Source of the DNA: Marivirga sp.
GTDB lineage: Bacteria > Bacteroidota > Bacteroidia > Cytophagales > Cyclobacteriaceae
Direction of reading: 5' to 3'
Assembly (NCBI RefSeq): GCF_024636815.1
Contig: NZ_JAGXGF010000161.1
Coordinates: forward strand, 1-50,721
Length of the DNA: 50,721 nucleotides
Shown: positions 8,010 to 20,835 of the stretch, piece by piece
How the letters are laid out: every line of letters begins with the position of its first letter
Numbering within the stretch: the stretch's first letter is position 1
Translations under genes and position numbers: made by a program
The notes under the pieces: model-generated
Database searches by the model: none
Told to the model about the DNA's origin: nothing
The model's input: only the letters and a program-made list of their open reading frames with translations

Positions 8010-9333
8010 TTGGTTACCCACATATCGATTGAATCAAGCAAAACACATTGCGCCACTAGCTACTTTCCGAGTAGCTTTTGGTGTTATGATGCTTGCCTCC
8101 ATCATCCGCTTTGGGGCCAATGGATGGATAGCTAAGCAATACATCGAACCTGAATTTTATTTTTCTTACTATGGCTTTGAATGGATACAATCCTGGGGCA
8201 ATCCTGGAATGTATATCCTGTTTGCCTTAATGGGAATTGCTGCCATTGGAATTGCTTTAGGAGCATTTTATAAATATAGTGCTAGCCTATTCTTCTTAAG
8301 CTTTACCTACGTAGAACTAATAGACAAAACCAACTACCTCAATCATTACTACTTTGTAAGTATCATTGCTTTTTTATTAATTCTAGTACCGGCAAATAAA
8401 GCGTATTCCGTAGATGCCTGGCGAATGAAAAAGCAAGACTTCTATGTACCGGCATGGAGCATTCATATTATCATTTTGCAATTAAGCCTGGTGTACTTTT
8501 TTGCAGGCTTAGCCAAATTACAATCTGATTGGCTTTTGGAAGCTCTTCCTTTAAAAATTTGGCTCCCATCAAGAGCGGATACTCCAATTATTGGCGCTCT
8601 TTTAGATTATAAATGGACCGCTTACTTTTTCAGTTGGTTCGGAGCATTTTATGATTTAACAATTCCATTTTTCTTGTTGTGGAAAAGAACGAGAGTTTTT
8701 GCTTATTTAACCGTCATTGCTTTTCATTTTATGACTGCTGCACTTTTCCAAATAGGAATGTTCCCATACATCATGGTGGTCAGCACTTTAATCTTTTTCT
8801 CAGAAGATTTTCATAAAAAATTATGGAATAAGCTTTTCCCACAAAGAACACAAGACCTACAAAAATCTATAGCATATTCTAATCCTGCTGTTTTAAAATA
8901 TTTTATAATCCTCTATTTTGGTTTGCAAATACTTTTACCATTTCGTTATACATTATATCCCGGTAAATTATTTTGGACGGAACAAGGCTACAGGTTTTCC
9001 TGGAGAGTAATGCTAATGGAAAAAATGGGATATTCACAATTTACCGTTACTGTTCCTGAGCAAAATAAATCATATGAAGTCTTTCCGAATCAATACTTAA
9101 CCCCGGTTCAGGAAAAAATGATGAATACGCAGCCTGATATGATTTTGCAATTTGCTCACTTTCTAAGAGATAAATATCAAACTGATTTTGATGCTGAGGT
9201 TGAAGTATTTGTAGAAAGTTATGCAGCAGTAAATGGGAAAGGAAGCCGCCCTTTCATCAATCCTGAGGTGAATTTGGCTACAATAGAAAGAGGTTATCAA
9301 CATAAAAACTGGGTTTTACCCTATAATCAATGA
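7996..9333 (+). CDS. HTTM-domain integral membrane protein (gamma-carboxylase-like)
   Basis: 445 residues with several hydrophobic helices in the first two thirds (for example FRVAFGVMMLASII, MYILFALMGIAAIGIALGAF, YYFVSIIAFLLILVP, SIHIIILQLSLVYFFAGLAK) and a soluble C-terminal third of about 130 residues. FFAGLAKLQSDWLL and the layout fit the HTTM (horizontally transferred transmembrane) family related to vitamin K-dependent gamma-glutamyl carboxylase. Bacterial substrates are mostly unknown. ATG at 7996 lies inside the imelysin-like gene, and the stop overlaps the TonB-receptor start, so the three products are probably made together. A role in modifying an operon lipoprotein is speculation. 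Confidence 0.8.
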   Translation: MTVTNWLPTYRLNQAKHIAPLATFRVAFGVMMLASIIRFGANGWIAKQYIEPEFYFSYYGFEWIQSWGNPGMYILFALMGIAAIGIALGAFYKYSASLFFLSFTYVELIDKTNYLNHYYFVSIIAFLLILVPANKAYSVDAWRMKKQDFYVPAWSIHIIILQLSLVYFFAGLAKLQSDWLLEALPLKIWLPSRADTPIIGALLDYKWTAYFFSWFGAFYDLTIPFFLLWKRTRVFAYLTVIAFHFMTAALFQIGMFPYIMVVSTLIFFSEDFHKKLWNKLFPQRTQDLQKSIAYSNPAVLKYFIILYFGLQILLPFRYTLYPGKLFWTEQGYRFSWRVMLMEKMGYSQFTVTVPEQNKSYEVFPNQYLTPVQEKMMNTQPDMILQFAHFLRDKYQTDFDAEVEVFVESYAAVNGKGSRPFINPEVNLATIERGYQHKNWVLPYNQ

Positions 9334-11762
9334 AGAAACAGTATATCCATATTATCATTCTATTGATTAGTATTTTTTCTAATACCCTATATGCTCAGGG
9401 TATAAAAGGAACTGTGACTGATTCCGAAAGCACCAAAGGCATTGAGTTAGCTGAAATTTTCGTATTAGATAGTAAATATAAAACTACTACTGATTCGGAT
9501 GGTAATTATCAATTAACTCTTCCTGCAGGAGAATATAAAATCGCTGCCTTTTACTTAGGAAGGCAGAGTGAGATAAAAAAAATTCAAATCAAAAGAAAAT
9601 GGGAAACTATAGACTTTTCATTGGCACCATTATTTGAAACATTAGAAGAAGTAAAAGCTATTGGCAAAAAATCAGAGGTGTTTAACATCACAAGACTTAA
9701 TCCAGTGGAAGGCACTCTAATTTATGAAGCCAAGAAAAATGAAGTCATTTCCATTGACCAGATAAACGGAAACCTCGCAACAAATAATGCTAGACAAGTT
9801 TTTGCTAAGGTTCCAGGCCTTAATATTTGGGAAAGTGATGGTGGTGGCCTTCAATTAGGAATTGGCGGAAGAGGACTTAATCCCAACAGAACCTCCAATT
9901 TCAATACCAGACAAAACGGATATGATATTTCAGCTGATCCATTAGGCTACCCTGAAAGTTATTATACTCCACCAGTAGAGGCGCTTTCTAAAATTGAAGT
10001 AGTAAGAGGTGCAGCATCTCTTCAATACGGTTCTCAGTTTGGAGGAATGATAAATTTCCTGTTCAAAAAAGCGCCTGAAGAAACCCCTATTCAGTTCCAT
10101 ACCAGAAACACAATAGGTTCCTTTGGTCTATTAAGTTCTTACAATAGTCTTTCAGGCAATACTGAAAAGATGGACTATTTTGTTTTTTATCAAAGAAAGC
10201 AAGGGGATGGGTTTAGAGATAATGAATCCTTTGAATCCAATACTCTATTTGCAGATGTGAATTTTGATATTGGAGATAAGCTTTATCTCTGTTTTGAATT
10301 TACTCACATGGATTATCTTGCTCAACAAGCAGGTGGTTTAACAGATAGAATGTTTGAAGAAGACCCAAGGCAATCTGTAAGAGAGCGTAACTGGTTCGGG
10401 ATCGAATGGAATATCCCTGCGTTAATTTTAGATTATAGAATCAATGATAAAACTAAGCTAAACTGGAAAACTTTTGGATTAATAGGCTCTAGAAAGGCCT
10501 TGGGAAATCTGGAAAGAGTTACCCAAGTTGATTTCCCGGAAGAAGAAAGAAATTTATTGTGGGATGATTACGAGAATTTTGGCTCTGAATTGCGCTTATT
10601 ACACCGTTACGATTTTATGGGTCAAATTCAAGCCTTAGCAGTTGGAGCAAGATATTTTAAAGGAAATACTCAACAGCGTCAAGGCCTGGGGCCTGCCGGA
10701 TATGATGCAGATTTCCAGTATAATAATCCCGATAATTTAGAAGACTTATCATTTCGATACCCTTCAGAAAATGTGGCTCTATTCGCAGAAAACATCATTA
10801 ATATTAACAGTAAATTGAGTATAACTCCAGGTTTGAGATGGGAATATATTAGTACAAACAGCACAGGATATTACCGAAACATGGTGGAGGATTTAGCTGG
10901 AAATGTCATTTTTGATACCACCATCAATGAATCTAAGAATTTAGATCGTTCCTTTATGCTTGCAGGATTAGGTGTTAGCTATAAAACTCCAGCAGATTTA
11001 GAAGTATATGGAAATATCTCTATGAACTATAGAGGTATTAATTTTAATGATTTAAGAGTTAATAATACCAACATATTAGTCGATCCAAACTTACAGGATG
11101 AAAGTGGTTATAATGCCGATTTGGGGTTCAGAGGAAACTACAGCGACTTCCTAAATTTTGATTGGAGCTTATTCTATTTAGCCTATAATGATAGATTAGG
11201 TGCTTTACTAAGATATGATGATGCAATTGACGGCTTTCCAAGAATTTATCGATATAGAACAAATGTCGGAAATGCGGCCATAGCCGGAGTAGAATCTTAT
11301 ACAGAAATGAATTGGAGCAAATTCTTTAATCCTCAACCTATTCATGAATTTTCCACTTTCCTAAATGCAGCTTTCATCAGAGGCCGTTATGGAGAAGACA
11401 ATATGGAAAGTTCAATTGCTGGAAATAAAGTGGAATTGGTTCCAGATGTGAATATCAAAACAGGTATTAACTATAATTGGAAAAGCTTCTCTTCCACTTT
11501 ACAATTCACCTATTTAAGCGAGCAATTTACAGAGGCCACTAATGCGAAAAGAACAGCCACTGGAGTAGATGGTATTATTCCTGCTTTCCATGTCTTGGAT
11601 TTAAGTGCCAAATACAAATATAAATTTGCTCAACTGGAAGCGGGTATCAATAACTTAACCAACAATTATTATTTTACCAGAAGAGCAACAGGTTATCCTG
11701 GCCCAGGCATTATTCCTTCAGCAGGAAGAAATTTTTATGTGACTCTTGATTTAAAGTTTTAA
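9330..11762 (+). CDS. TonB-dependent outer-membrane receptor, FecA-like, with carboxypeptidase-regulatory-like domain
   Basis: 810 residues. Sec signal ends near residue 23 (SNTLYAQG). Residues about 24-98 form a carboxypeptidase-regulatory-like beta-sandwich (IKGTVTDSESTKGIELAEIF) common in Bacteroidetes receptors. The plug follows, with RQVFAKVPGLNIWE, GIGGRGLNPNRTSNF and IEVVRGAASLQYGSQFGGMI, then a 22-strand-type barrel ending YVTLDLKF with a terminal aromatic. The plug style resembles ferric dicitrate receptors; the ligand is not shown by sequence. Last gene of the operon; its ATG overlaps the HTTM stop by 4 bp (ATGA). Confidence 0.93.
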   Translation: MKKQYIHIIILLISIFSNTLYAQGIKGTVTDSESTKGIELAEIFVLDSKYKTTTDSDGNYQLTLPAGEYKIAAFYLGRQSEIKKIQIKRKWETIDFSLAPLFETLEEVKAIGKKSEVFNITRLNPVEGTLIYEAKKNEVISIDQINGNLATNNARQVFAKVPGLNIWESDGGGLQLGIGGRGLNPNRTSNFNTRQNGYDISADPLGYPESYYTPPVEALSKIEVVRGAASLQYGSQFGGMINFLFKKAPEETPIQFHTRNTIGSFGLLSSYNSLSGNTEKMDYFVFYQRKQGDGFRDNESFESNTLFADVNFDIGDKLYLCFEFTHMDYLAQQAGGLTDRMFEEDPRQSVRERNWFGIEWNIPALILDYRINDKTKLNWKTFGLIGSRKALGNLERVTQVDFPEEERNLLWDDYENFGSELRLLHRYDFMGQIQALAVGARYFKGNTQQRQGLGPAGYDADFQYNNPDNLEDLSFRYPSENVALFAENIININSKLSITPGLRWEYISTNSTGYYRNMVEDLAGNVIFDTTINESKNLDRSFMLAGLGVSYKTPADLEVYGNISMNYRGINFNDLRVNNTNILVDPNLQDESGYNADLGFRGNYSDFLNFDWSLFYLAYNDRLGALLRYDDAIDGFPRIYRYRTNVGNAAIAGVESYTEMNWSKFFNPQPIHEFSTFLNAAFIRGRYGEDNMESSIAGNKVELVPDVNIKTGINYNWKSFSSTLQFTYLSEQFTEATNAKRTATGVDGIIPAFHVLDLSAKYKYKFAQLEAGINNLTNNYYFTRRATGYPGPGIIPSAGRNFYVTLDLKF

Positions 11763-11908
11763 AGTGAAACTTTCCTTGTTGTAAGCATTTCTCGCTGGTG
11801 ACGGATACTTATGACTTTTATACTAATTAAGTTAGATTCAAAGCTGAAAACTTGATAATTAGACTTACCTAGTAAATTCTTTTTCAATCGACACCCCTCA
11901 ATGCTATT

Positions 11909-12171
11909 AACCTGAGTTCGACTCTAATTTGTAAATTCAGATTTTCATATAATTCAATAGACAAGGCGTCTTTGAGAAGATATAGCGGGCTATATCGAGG
12001 GAAGTAACGCAGTATATTGGATTATATGGAAAAGCTTTTCCTATCCCACCTCTAAACAGCGATTTTCTTCCTAAAAATTCCTTACAATAGCCCGCTATTG
12101 CTTCAGAATTTTTAGTTGAACCTCACTATTTACAGGCGTTCTGAATCCTAAATTAGAATCGAACTCAGGTT
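11909..12171. mobile_element. 263-bp MITE-like element with terminal inverted repeats and nested hairpins
   Basis: Ends are imperfect 29-30-nt inverted repeats starting AACCTGAGTTCGA (left 11909-11940, right 12141-12171). Inside: arms 11942-11959 and 12015-12033 pair, enclosing the palindrome GATATAGC-gg-GCTATATC (11979-11996). CTAAAAATTC (12071-12080) pairs with GAATTTTTAG (12106-12115), enclosing CAATAGC-cc-GCTATTG (12085-12100). The two inner palindromes are complementary to each other over 12 nt (11982-11993 with 12087-12098). There is no transposase and I see no clear target-site duplication. It fits a non-autonomous element or a large structured repeat. Confidence 0.6.
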
Positions 12172-12315
12172 TATAAACACAGGCAATCTATATATTTTGA
12201 AGATGAAAATATTAGAGATTTAATATTTAAAGGTTGTACTGTAGTTTACCGTATTAAAAATGATAACATTGAGGTCTTCGGTTTTTTAAAAAACCAAGAC
12301 AAGCCTATTGATTAA
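12169..12315 (+). pseudogene. 3' remnant of a RelE/ParE-type toxin gene
   Basis: A frame running into the right end of the MITE-like element and stopping with TAA at 12313-12315 encodes about 48 residues, including ENIRDLIFKGCTVVYRIKND followed by NIEVFGFLKNQ. This matches the C-terminal strands of RelE/ParE toxins (typical IRELIFGNYRIVYRI). There is no start codon, toxin N-terminus or antitoxin gene upstream; the sequence left of the element (11763-11908) does not translate to the missing part. Decayed toxin gene, possibly truncated by the insertion. Confidence 0.55.
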
Positions 12316-12335
12316 TGGTGAAAATTTAGCTTCCG

Positions 12336-12380
12336 CAAAAAAGAAAAGCACAAGCTGTAGGCCTGTGCTTTTCTTTTTTT
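12336..12380. terminator. Bidirectional intrinsic terminator
   Basis: AAGAAAAGCACA pairs with TGTGCTTTTCTT around a short loop (stem about 12341-12375), flanked by A-run and T-run. It can end the minus-strand aldolase transcript and plus-strand transcripts from the toxin-remnant side. Confidence 0.8.
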
Positions 12381-12449
12381 CCCGATTTCTTCGTCTCGGG
12401 ATCTTCATTTCACTACGACTTGATTCTAGATTCTATACTCTAGAATCTA
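12381..12449. repeat. Two small inverted repeats beside the aldolase stop
   Basis: CCCGA ... TCGGG near 12381-12400, and GATTCTAGA-TTCTATAC-TCTAGAATC at about 12422-12449 (perfect 9-bp arms). Function unknown; the second lies 4 bp beyond the aldolase stop. Confidence 0.45.
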
Positions 12450-12453
12450 TCAG

Positions 12454-13515
12454 TTAAGCTAATTTGTTCATGCAATTCAATTCTTTGAAAGCTTGTTTCA
12501 ATCGAACAATCATGCTTTCTTCACCTTTTCTTAACCAAGCACGAGGATCATAGAATTTTTTATTGGGAACATCCGGATCATCAGCAGTTCCGATTTGCAT
12601 TTGCAATCTGTCTTCGTTATCGTTATAGTAATTTCTTACTCCATTCCAGAACGACCATTGCATATCGGTATCGATATTCATTTTTACAGCACCATAACCA
12701 ATTGCTTCCTCGATTTTCTCTGGCTCAGAACCTGATCCTCCGTGGAATACAAATAGTACTGGCTTATCACCTGTATTATGTTTCTTTTGAATATGATCTT
12801 GAGAATTTTTCAAGATATCAGGACGTAATTCAACATTTCCTGGCTTATAAACACCATGAACATTACCAAATGAGGCCGCAATAGTGAAATTATTGCTGAT
12901 CTCTTTTAATTGCTCATAAGCATAAGCTACTTCTTCTGGCTGCGTATATAATCTACTGCTGTCAATTCCAGTATTATCTACTCCGTCTTCTTCACCACCT
13001 GTGATACCTAATTCGATTTCAAGGTGCATGCCCATCTCTGCCATGGGCTTCAAATATTTCTTACAGATCTCAATGTTCTCTTCCAAAGGCTCCTCAGACA
13101 GATCAATCATGTGAGAACTGAATAATGGTTTACCGTGAGTTTTGTAAAATTCTTTACCTGCCTCCAATAATCCATCAATCCAAGGCAATAATTTCTTTGC
13201 GCAATGGTCAGTATGCAAAATTACAGGAACGCCATACTCTTTTGACATTAAGTGCACGTGGTGTGCACCTGCAACAGCTCCTGCGATTGCTGATTTCTGA
13301 CCGTCATTTGACAAACCTTTACCGGCATTAAATGATGCTCCCCCATTGGAAAACTGAATGAAAACTGGAGAATTTACATCTCTGGCGGTTTCCAATACTG
13401 CATTGATCGAATTGTTTCCAATCACATTCACAGCAGGCATTGCATATTTATTGTCTTTAGCATGATGAAGCAAATTCATCATTTCATCTCCGGATAATAC
13501 TCCTGGTTTAGCCAT
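12454..13515 (-). CDS. fbaA: Class II fructose-1,6-bisphosphate aldolase
   Basis: Zinc-dependent aldolase cleaving fructose-1,6-bisphosphate to DHAP and glyceraldehyde-3-phosphate. Metal and substrate motifs are present: HTDHCAKK (first zinc His), GNVHGVYKPGNVEL (second), and VFHGGSGS (third). The ATG at 13515 begins MAKPGVLSGDEMMNLL, aligning with the E. coli FbaA segment VKPGVITGDDV, and gives 353 residues. A TTG 30 bp further upstream would add ten residues of poor quality (NFNIIKYKN), so I prefer 13515. Single-gene unit with a strong terminator at 12336-12380. Confidence 0.95.
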   Translation of the reverse strand: MAKPGVLSGDEMMNLLHHAKDNKYAMPAVNVIGNNSINAVLETARDVNSPVFIQFSNGGASFNAGKGLSNDGQKSAIAGAVAGAHHVHLMSKEYGVPVILHTDHCAKKLLPWIDGLLEAGKEFYKTHGKPLFSSHMIDLSEEPLEENIEICKKYLKPMAEMGMHLEIELGITGGEEDGVDNTGIDSSRLYTQPEEVAYAYEQLKEISNNFTIAASFGNVHGVYKPGNVELRPDILKNSQDHIQKKHNTGDKPVLFVFHGGSGSEPEKIEEAIGYGAVKMNIDTDMQWSFWNGVRNYYNDNEDRLQMQIGTADDPDVPNKKFYDPRAWLRKGEESMIVRLKQAFKELNCMNKLA

Positions 13516-13676
13516 GTTTTTATATTTTATTATGTTAAAATTCAATTCGAACCCAAAAATGCCAATAATGGTAGAAATATAAAAGTAAAGACGGGATAAT
13601 GTTAATTAAGTTACCATGTTATTGGGTTGATAAATTTACATGAATGGACTGCAAAACATTTATTGTATATGCATAA

Positions 13677-15737
<2,061 letters not shown>

Positions 15738-15809
15738 TTATATAATCTTTTTTAAAAGGCTTAAAATATCGTGATTTTATCTGTATTTTCGTCACAAAAT
15801 TGAAATAAT

Positions 15810-16271
15810 ATGCAAGTAATCACCAACCATAAAGCTATTAGAAAGAATTTCGAAAAGGCTGTTGAAAAGGTAAATGAAGCCGATTTGATAATGATTCCCG
15901 CTGGTTTTAATAATCATATTATATGGAATATCGGGCATGCGGTAGTTACTCAGAATGTGTTGATTTATGGAATGTCAGGACTGGATTTCACGCTCCCTAC
16001 TGATTTTATAAAGCGTTATAAAAAAGGAAGTTTCCCTTCGGATGTAGAAAATCCTAAAACAGAATTAGATACTATTTTTGAATTGGGTGAAATTGCAGAT
16101 GAGCAATTGAGTTATGATATCAAAGAAATGAGGTTCGGTGAGTATCAAAAGTATGAAACTAGTTTCGGAATTACTTTAAATAGCTTTAATGATGCCTTGC
16201 AGTTTAACAATATCCATGAAGCTGTGCATTTAGGGTATGTGATGGCTATTAAGAAGGCTTTGGGGTACTAA
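15810..16271 (+). CDS. DinB/YfiT-like putative metal-dependent four-helix protein
   Basis: 153 residues. Layout matches the DinB superfamily: helix 1 with KAIRKNFEKAV, then NHIIWNIGHAVVTQNVLIYG with a candidate metal His at GHAV, and the last helix with IHEAVHLGYVMAIKKALGY supplying another His pair. The family includes thiol transferases (bacillithiol or glutathione type) and many unassigned members; the substrate is unknown. Monocistronic, divergent from fadH. Confidence 0.75.
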   Translation: MQVITNHKAIRKNFEKAVEKVNEADLIMIPAGFNNHIIWNIGHAVVTQNVLIYGMSGLDFTLPTDFIKRYKKGSFPSDVENPKTELDTIFELGEIADEQLSYDIKEMRFGEYQKYETSFGITLNSFNDALQFNNIHEAVHLGYVMAIKKALGY

Positions 16272-16279
16272 GTTTAACT

Positions 16280-16326
16280 TTAACCACCAAGGGCACAGAG
16301 TTTTTTACGGAGTTACACTAAGAAAA
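16280..16326. repeat. Possible short dispersed intergenic repeat
   Basis: The 63-bp gap between two converging genes contains TTAACCACCAAGGGCACAGA followed by a degenerate second unit ending TTACACTAAG. This resembles the AACCACAAAG...CACAAAG style intergenic repeats seen in many bacterial genomes. Only one copy is in the window, so status as a repeat is from memory. Confidence 0.3.
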
Positions 16327-16334
16327 TGAACAAA

Positions 16335-17408
16335 TCACAATTCCCCCCACTCCTTTGCAGCATCATAAAAAGTTTCACCATTTGCTATGCTAATGGGTGA
16401 TGAAATATTATTATGATACAACTGTCCTGTTCCCAAGCCTTGAGGCATTTCAACTTTTAAAAAGGATGCTAGTTGACAAATCGCATTTAAGCCAATATTG
16501 GATTCGAGCATACTGGTCATCCACCAGCCTATATTCATTGATTCGGCTATTCTAATCCACTCCAAAGTAGATTGTATTCCGCCTATTAAACTGGGTTTTA
16601 ATATTATGTACTGAGGTTTTATATCCTCTAGCAAAGTAATCTTTTTTTCTAGTTTACGGATACCAATCAACTCTTCATCCAAGGCAATAGGCAAAGGAGT
16701 TGACGCACATAGTTTGCTCATCTCTTTAATTTGACCTGCTTTAATAGGCTGTTCAATCGAATGTAAACCCAATTTAGCCAACTCATTTAATTTTTCTAAG
16801 GCTTCATCTGGAGCAAAAGCCCCATTAGCATCCACTCGCAATGTGATTTCACTTTGGCTATATTTGGACCGGATTGATTGTAATAGTTTCAATTCAGTTT
16901 GAAAATCAATTGCACCTATCTTCATTTTAATACAATTGAAACCAGCTTCTAGTTTTTCCTGAATTTGCTTTTGCATGAATTCCTTGCTTCCCATCCAAAT
17001 TAATCCGTTAATCGGAATTCTTTCTTTACCCTGATAAAATGGAGTATTAAAAATGACTTTCTTACCGCCATGAATAGCATCCAATAAAGCAGTTTCAACT
17101 GCAAATCGAATACTGGAAAACCCTTCAGGAGAAATACTCTTAGCAGTTTCAAATGCTTCTTCCATAGATTTTGGTATTTCTAAGCCGATTAATCGCTCAC
17201 AAACCTTTTCCAGCTCTGCTTCCATTTCCTCTAATGGGTCAGTACTTAAGCCTTTTAATGGCCCCGCCTCTCCTATTCCAATCAATTTATTTTCTGAAAA
17301 CAACTTCAAATACCAGGTATCCTTTTCCTTTAGAGTGCCACGGGAGGTGCCCGCTTCGAATTTGAATTGAAGTGTTTGGTGTTTTATGGAGGAAGAGGTT
17401 ATTTTCAT
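16335..17408 (-). CDS. menC: o-Succinylbenzoate synthase (enolase superfamily)
   Basis: 357 residues. MenC dehydrates SHCHC to o-succinylbenzoate in menaquinone synthesis. The muconate-lactonising subgroup residues are in place: K161-x-K163 in IKMKIG, metal ligands D193 (RVDANGAF), E219 (SIEQPI) and D244 (ALDEELIG), and K271 in ILKPSLIGG. Dipeptide epimerases share this frame, but DEELIG and LKPSLIGG are the usual OSBS style in Bacteroidetes. No other men gene is adjacent. Convergent with the DinB-like gene. Confidence 0.85.
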   Translation of the reverse strand: MKITSSSIKHQTLQFKFEAGTSRGTLKEKDTWYLKLFSENKLIGIGEAGPLKGLSTDPLEEMEAELEKVCERLIGLEIPKSMEEAFETAKSISPEGFSSIRFAVETALLDAIHGGKKVIFNTPFYQGKERIPINGLIWMGSKEFMQKQIQEKLEAGFNCIKMKIGAIDFQTELKLLQSIRSKYSQSEITLRVDANGAFAPDEALEKLNELAKLGLHSIEQPIKAGQIKEMSKLCASTPLPIALDEELIGIRKLEKKITLLEDIKPQYIILKPSLIGGIQSTLEWIRIAESMNIGWWMTSMLESNIGLNAICQLASFLKVEMPQGLGTGQLYHNNISSPISIANGETFYDAAKEWGEL

Positions 17409-17557
17409 AATAGAATAATATTTATGCTAATTTAGAAAGCTTTTTTCTTCCATTTCAAATGCATTCTAAATATTTAACCTTATTCTTGATGTTATATAAA
17501 AATTCTTTTTCGAAAACTAAATACCATCTATAGTCGTTCCTTTTGAAAATAAAAATC

Positions 17558-18202
17558 ATGATGATAAGAAATACAGCAATCATAATCTTAAGTTTATTAT
17601 TTTTCGCTTGCGCAGCTGAAAATAAAAAGGCAGAAAATACTAACACAGAAATCCAATCAATTCAAACCACAGAAGCCTTAGATACAGCCTATTTTGCAGG
17701 TGGTTGTTTTTGGTGTGTGGAAGCCTCATTTGAGCAAATAAAAGGAGTAAAAGAAGCTTTTTCAGGATATTCCGGAGGAGAAGAGAAGAACCCATCTTAT
17801 AAAGAAGTGAGTTATGGAAGAACCAATCATGCTGAGGCGGTGATGGTTTTATATGATTCATCTATAATTAGTTACGAAACACTCTTAGATATCTTTTTTG
17901 TTGCTCATGACCCAACTCAGCTGAATAGACAAGGACCTGACGTAGGTAAACAATATCGTTCTGCTATTTTCTACCGAAATTCAACAGAAAAGAATTTAGC
18001 TCTGAAAAAAATGAACGAACTAGCCTCAAAATTTGATAATGAAATCGTAACGGAACTCACTGCTTTTGATAAATTTTGGGAAGCAGAGAAGTATCACCAG
18101 GATTATGAAAAGAAAAACCCTAATGATCGATATATAGTAAATGTTTCTAAGCCTAAAATTGATAAGGTAGCAAAGACTTTTAAGGATTTATTGAAGAAAT
18201 AG
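17558..18202 (+). CDS. msrA: Peptide-methionine (S)-S-oxide reductase, lipoprotein form
   Basis: Reduces methionine-S-sulfoxide in oxidised proteins. The catalytic motif GGCFWCVEASFE places the active cysteine at residue 50. The N-terminus MMIRNTAIIILSLLFFAC is a lipoprotein signal with lipobox cysteine 18, so the enzyme acts in the cell envelope. Family marks YSGGEEKNPSYKEVSYGRTNHAEAV and DPTQLNRQGPDVGKQYRS are intact. I chose ATG 17558 (214 residues) over a TTG at 17543 because it gives a compact signal peptide. Convergent with katG, also an oxidative-stress gene. Confidence 0.93.
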   Translation: MMIRNTAIIILSLLFFACAAENKKAENTNTEIQSIQTTEALDTAYFAGGCFWCVEASFEQIKGVKEAFSGYSGGEEKNPSYKEVSYGRTNHAEAVMVLYDSSIISYETLLDIFFVAHDPTQLNRQGPDVGKQYRSAIFYRNSTEKNLALKKMNELASKFDNEIVTELTAFDKFWEAEKYHQDYEKKNPNDRYIVNVSKPKIDKVAKTFKDLLKK

Positions 18203-18247
18203 TTTTTTAGAGTCTAGATAAGAGAGTTAAGAGGATACATTATATAA

Positions 18248-18279
18248 AAAAAAGACAACCCACACGAGTTGTCTTTTTT
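18248..18279. terminator. Bidirectional terminator between msrA and katG
   Basis: AAAAAAGACAAC (18248-18259) pairs with GTTGTCTTTTTT (18268-18279) around an 8-nt loop; runs of A and T on both sides serve both converging genes. Confidence 0.85.
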
Positions 18280-18301
18280 AATTTCAAGTGATTTTTAATT
18301 G

Positions 18302-20533
<2,232 letters not shown>

Positions 20534-20573
20534 TTACTAATTGTAATTTACGACTTTACTTTCAATTATTTTT

Positions 20574-20643
20574 ATCTATATTATTTATATTAATATAGAT
20601 GATTATTATATGTTGTACTCTTTAAATTCCTTATAATTTAAAG
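20574..20643 (-). promoter_or_regulatory. Two inverted repeats upstream of katG (candidate peroxide-response operators)
   Basis: ATCTATATT-ATTTATATT-AATATAGAT at 20574-20600 has perfect 9-bp arms; CTTTAAAT-TCCTTATA-ATTTAAAG at 20620-20643 has perfect 8-bp arms. They sit 62-131 bp upstream of the katG start. Regulation by a PerR- or OxyR-type factor is inference; AT-rich DNA makes chance palindromes easier. Confidence 0.4.
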
Positions 20644-20774
20644 AATTATCTTATAACTTAAAAGTATCAATTACAGTAACGGTATATTCATCTAACAACT
20701 CAATTTACTTTCAAACTGAGAAAAGTGAGATTCTACTAACCTGAGTTTCTATATAGATTAAGAAAATGAGCATA

Positions 20775-20814
20775 AAAAAAGGTGATAAACATTAAATGCT
20801 TATCACCCTTTTTT
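20775..20814. terminator. Bidirectional terminator after the ArsC-like gene
   Basis: GGTGATAA (20781-20788) pairs with TTATCACC (20800-20807), flanked by A7 and a T-run, just beyond the stop of the minus-strand ArsC-like gene. Confidence 0.8.
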
Positions 20815-20835
20815 CAGATTAATTTGATGGTAAAC

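Noticed and set aside
20741-20760. Second end of the CCTGAGTT element near the ArsC-like gene
   Set aside because: Only about ten bases (AACCTGAGTT) match the terminal repeat at 11909; too short to call a solo end.
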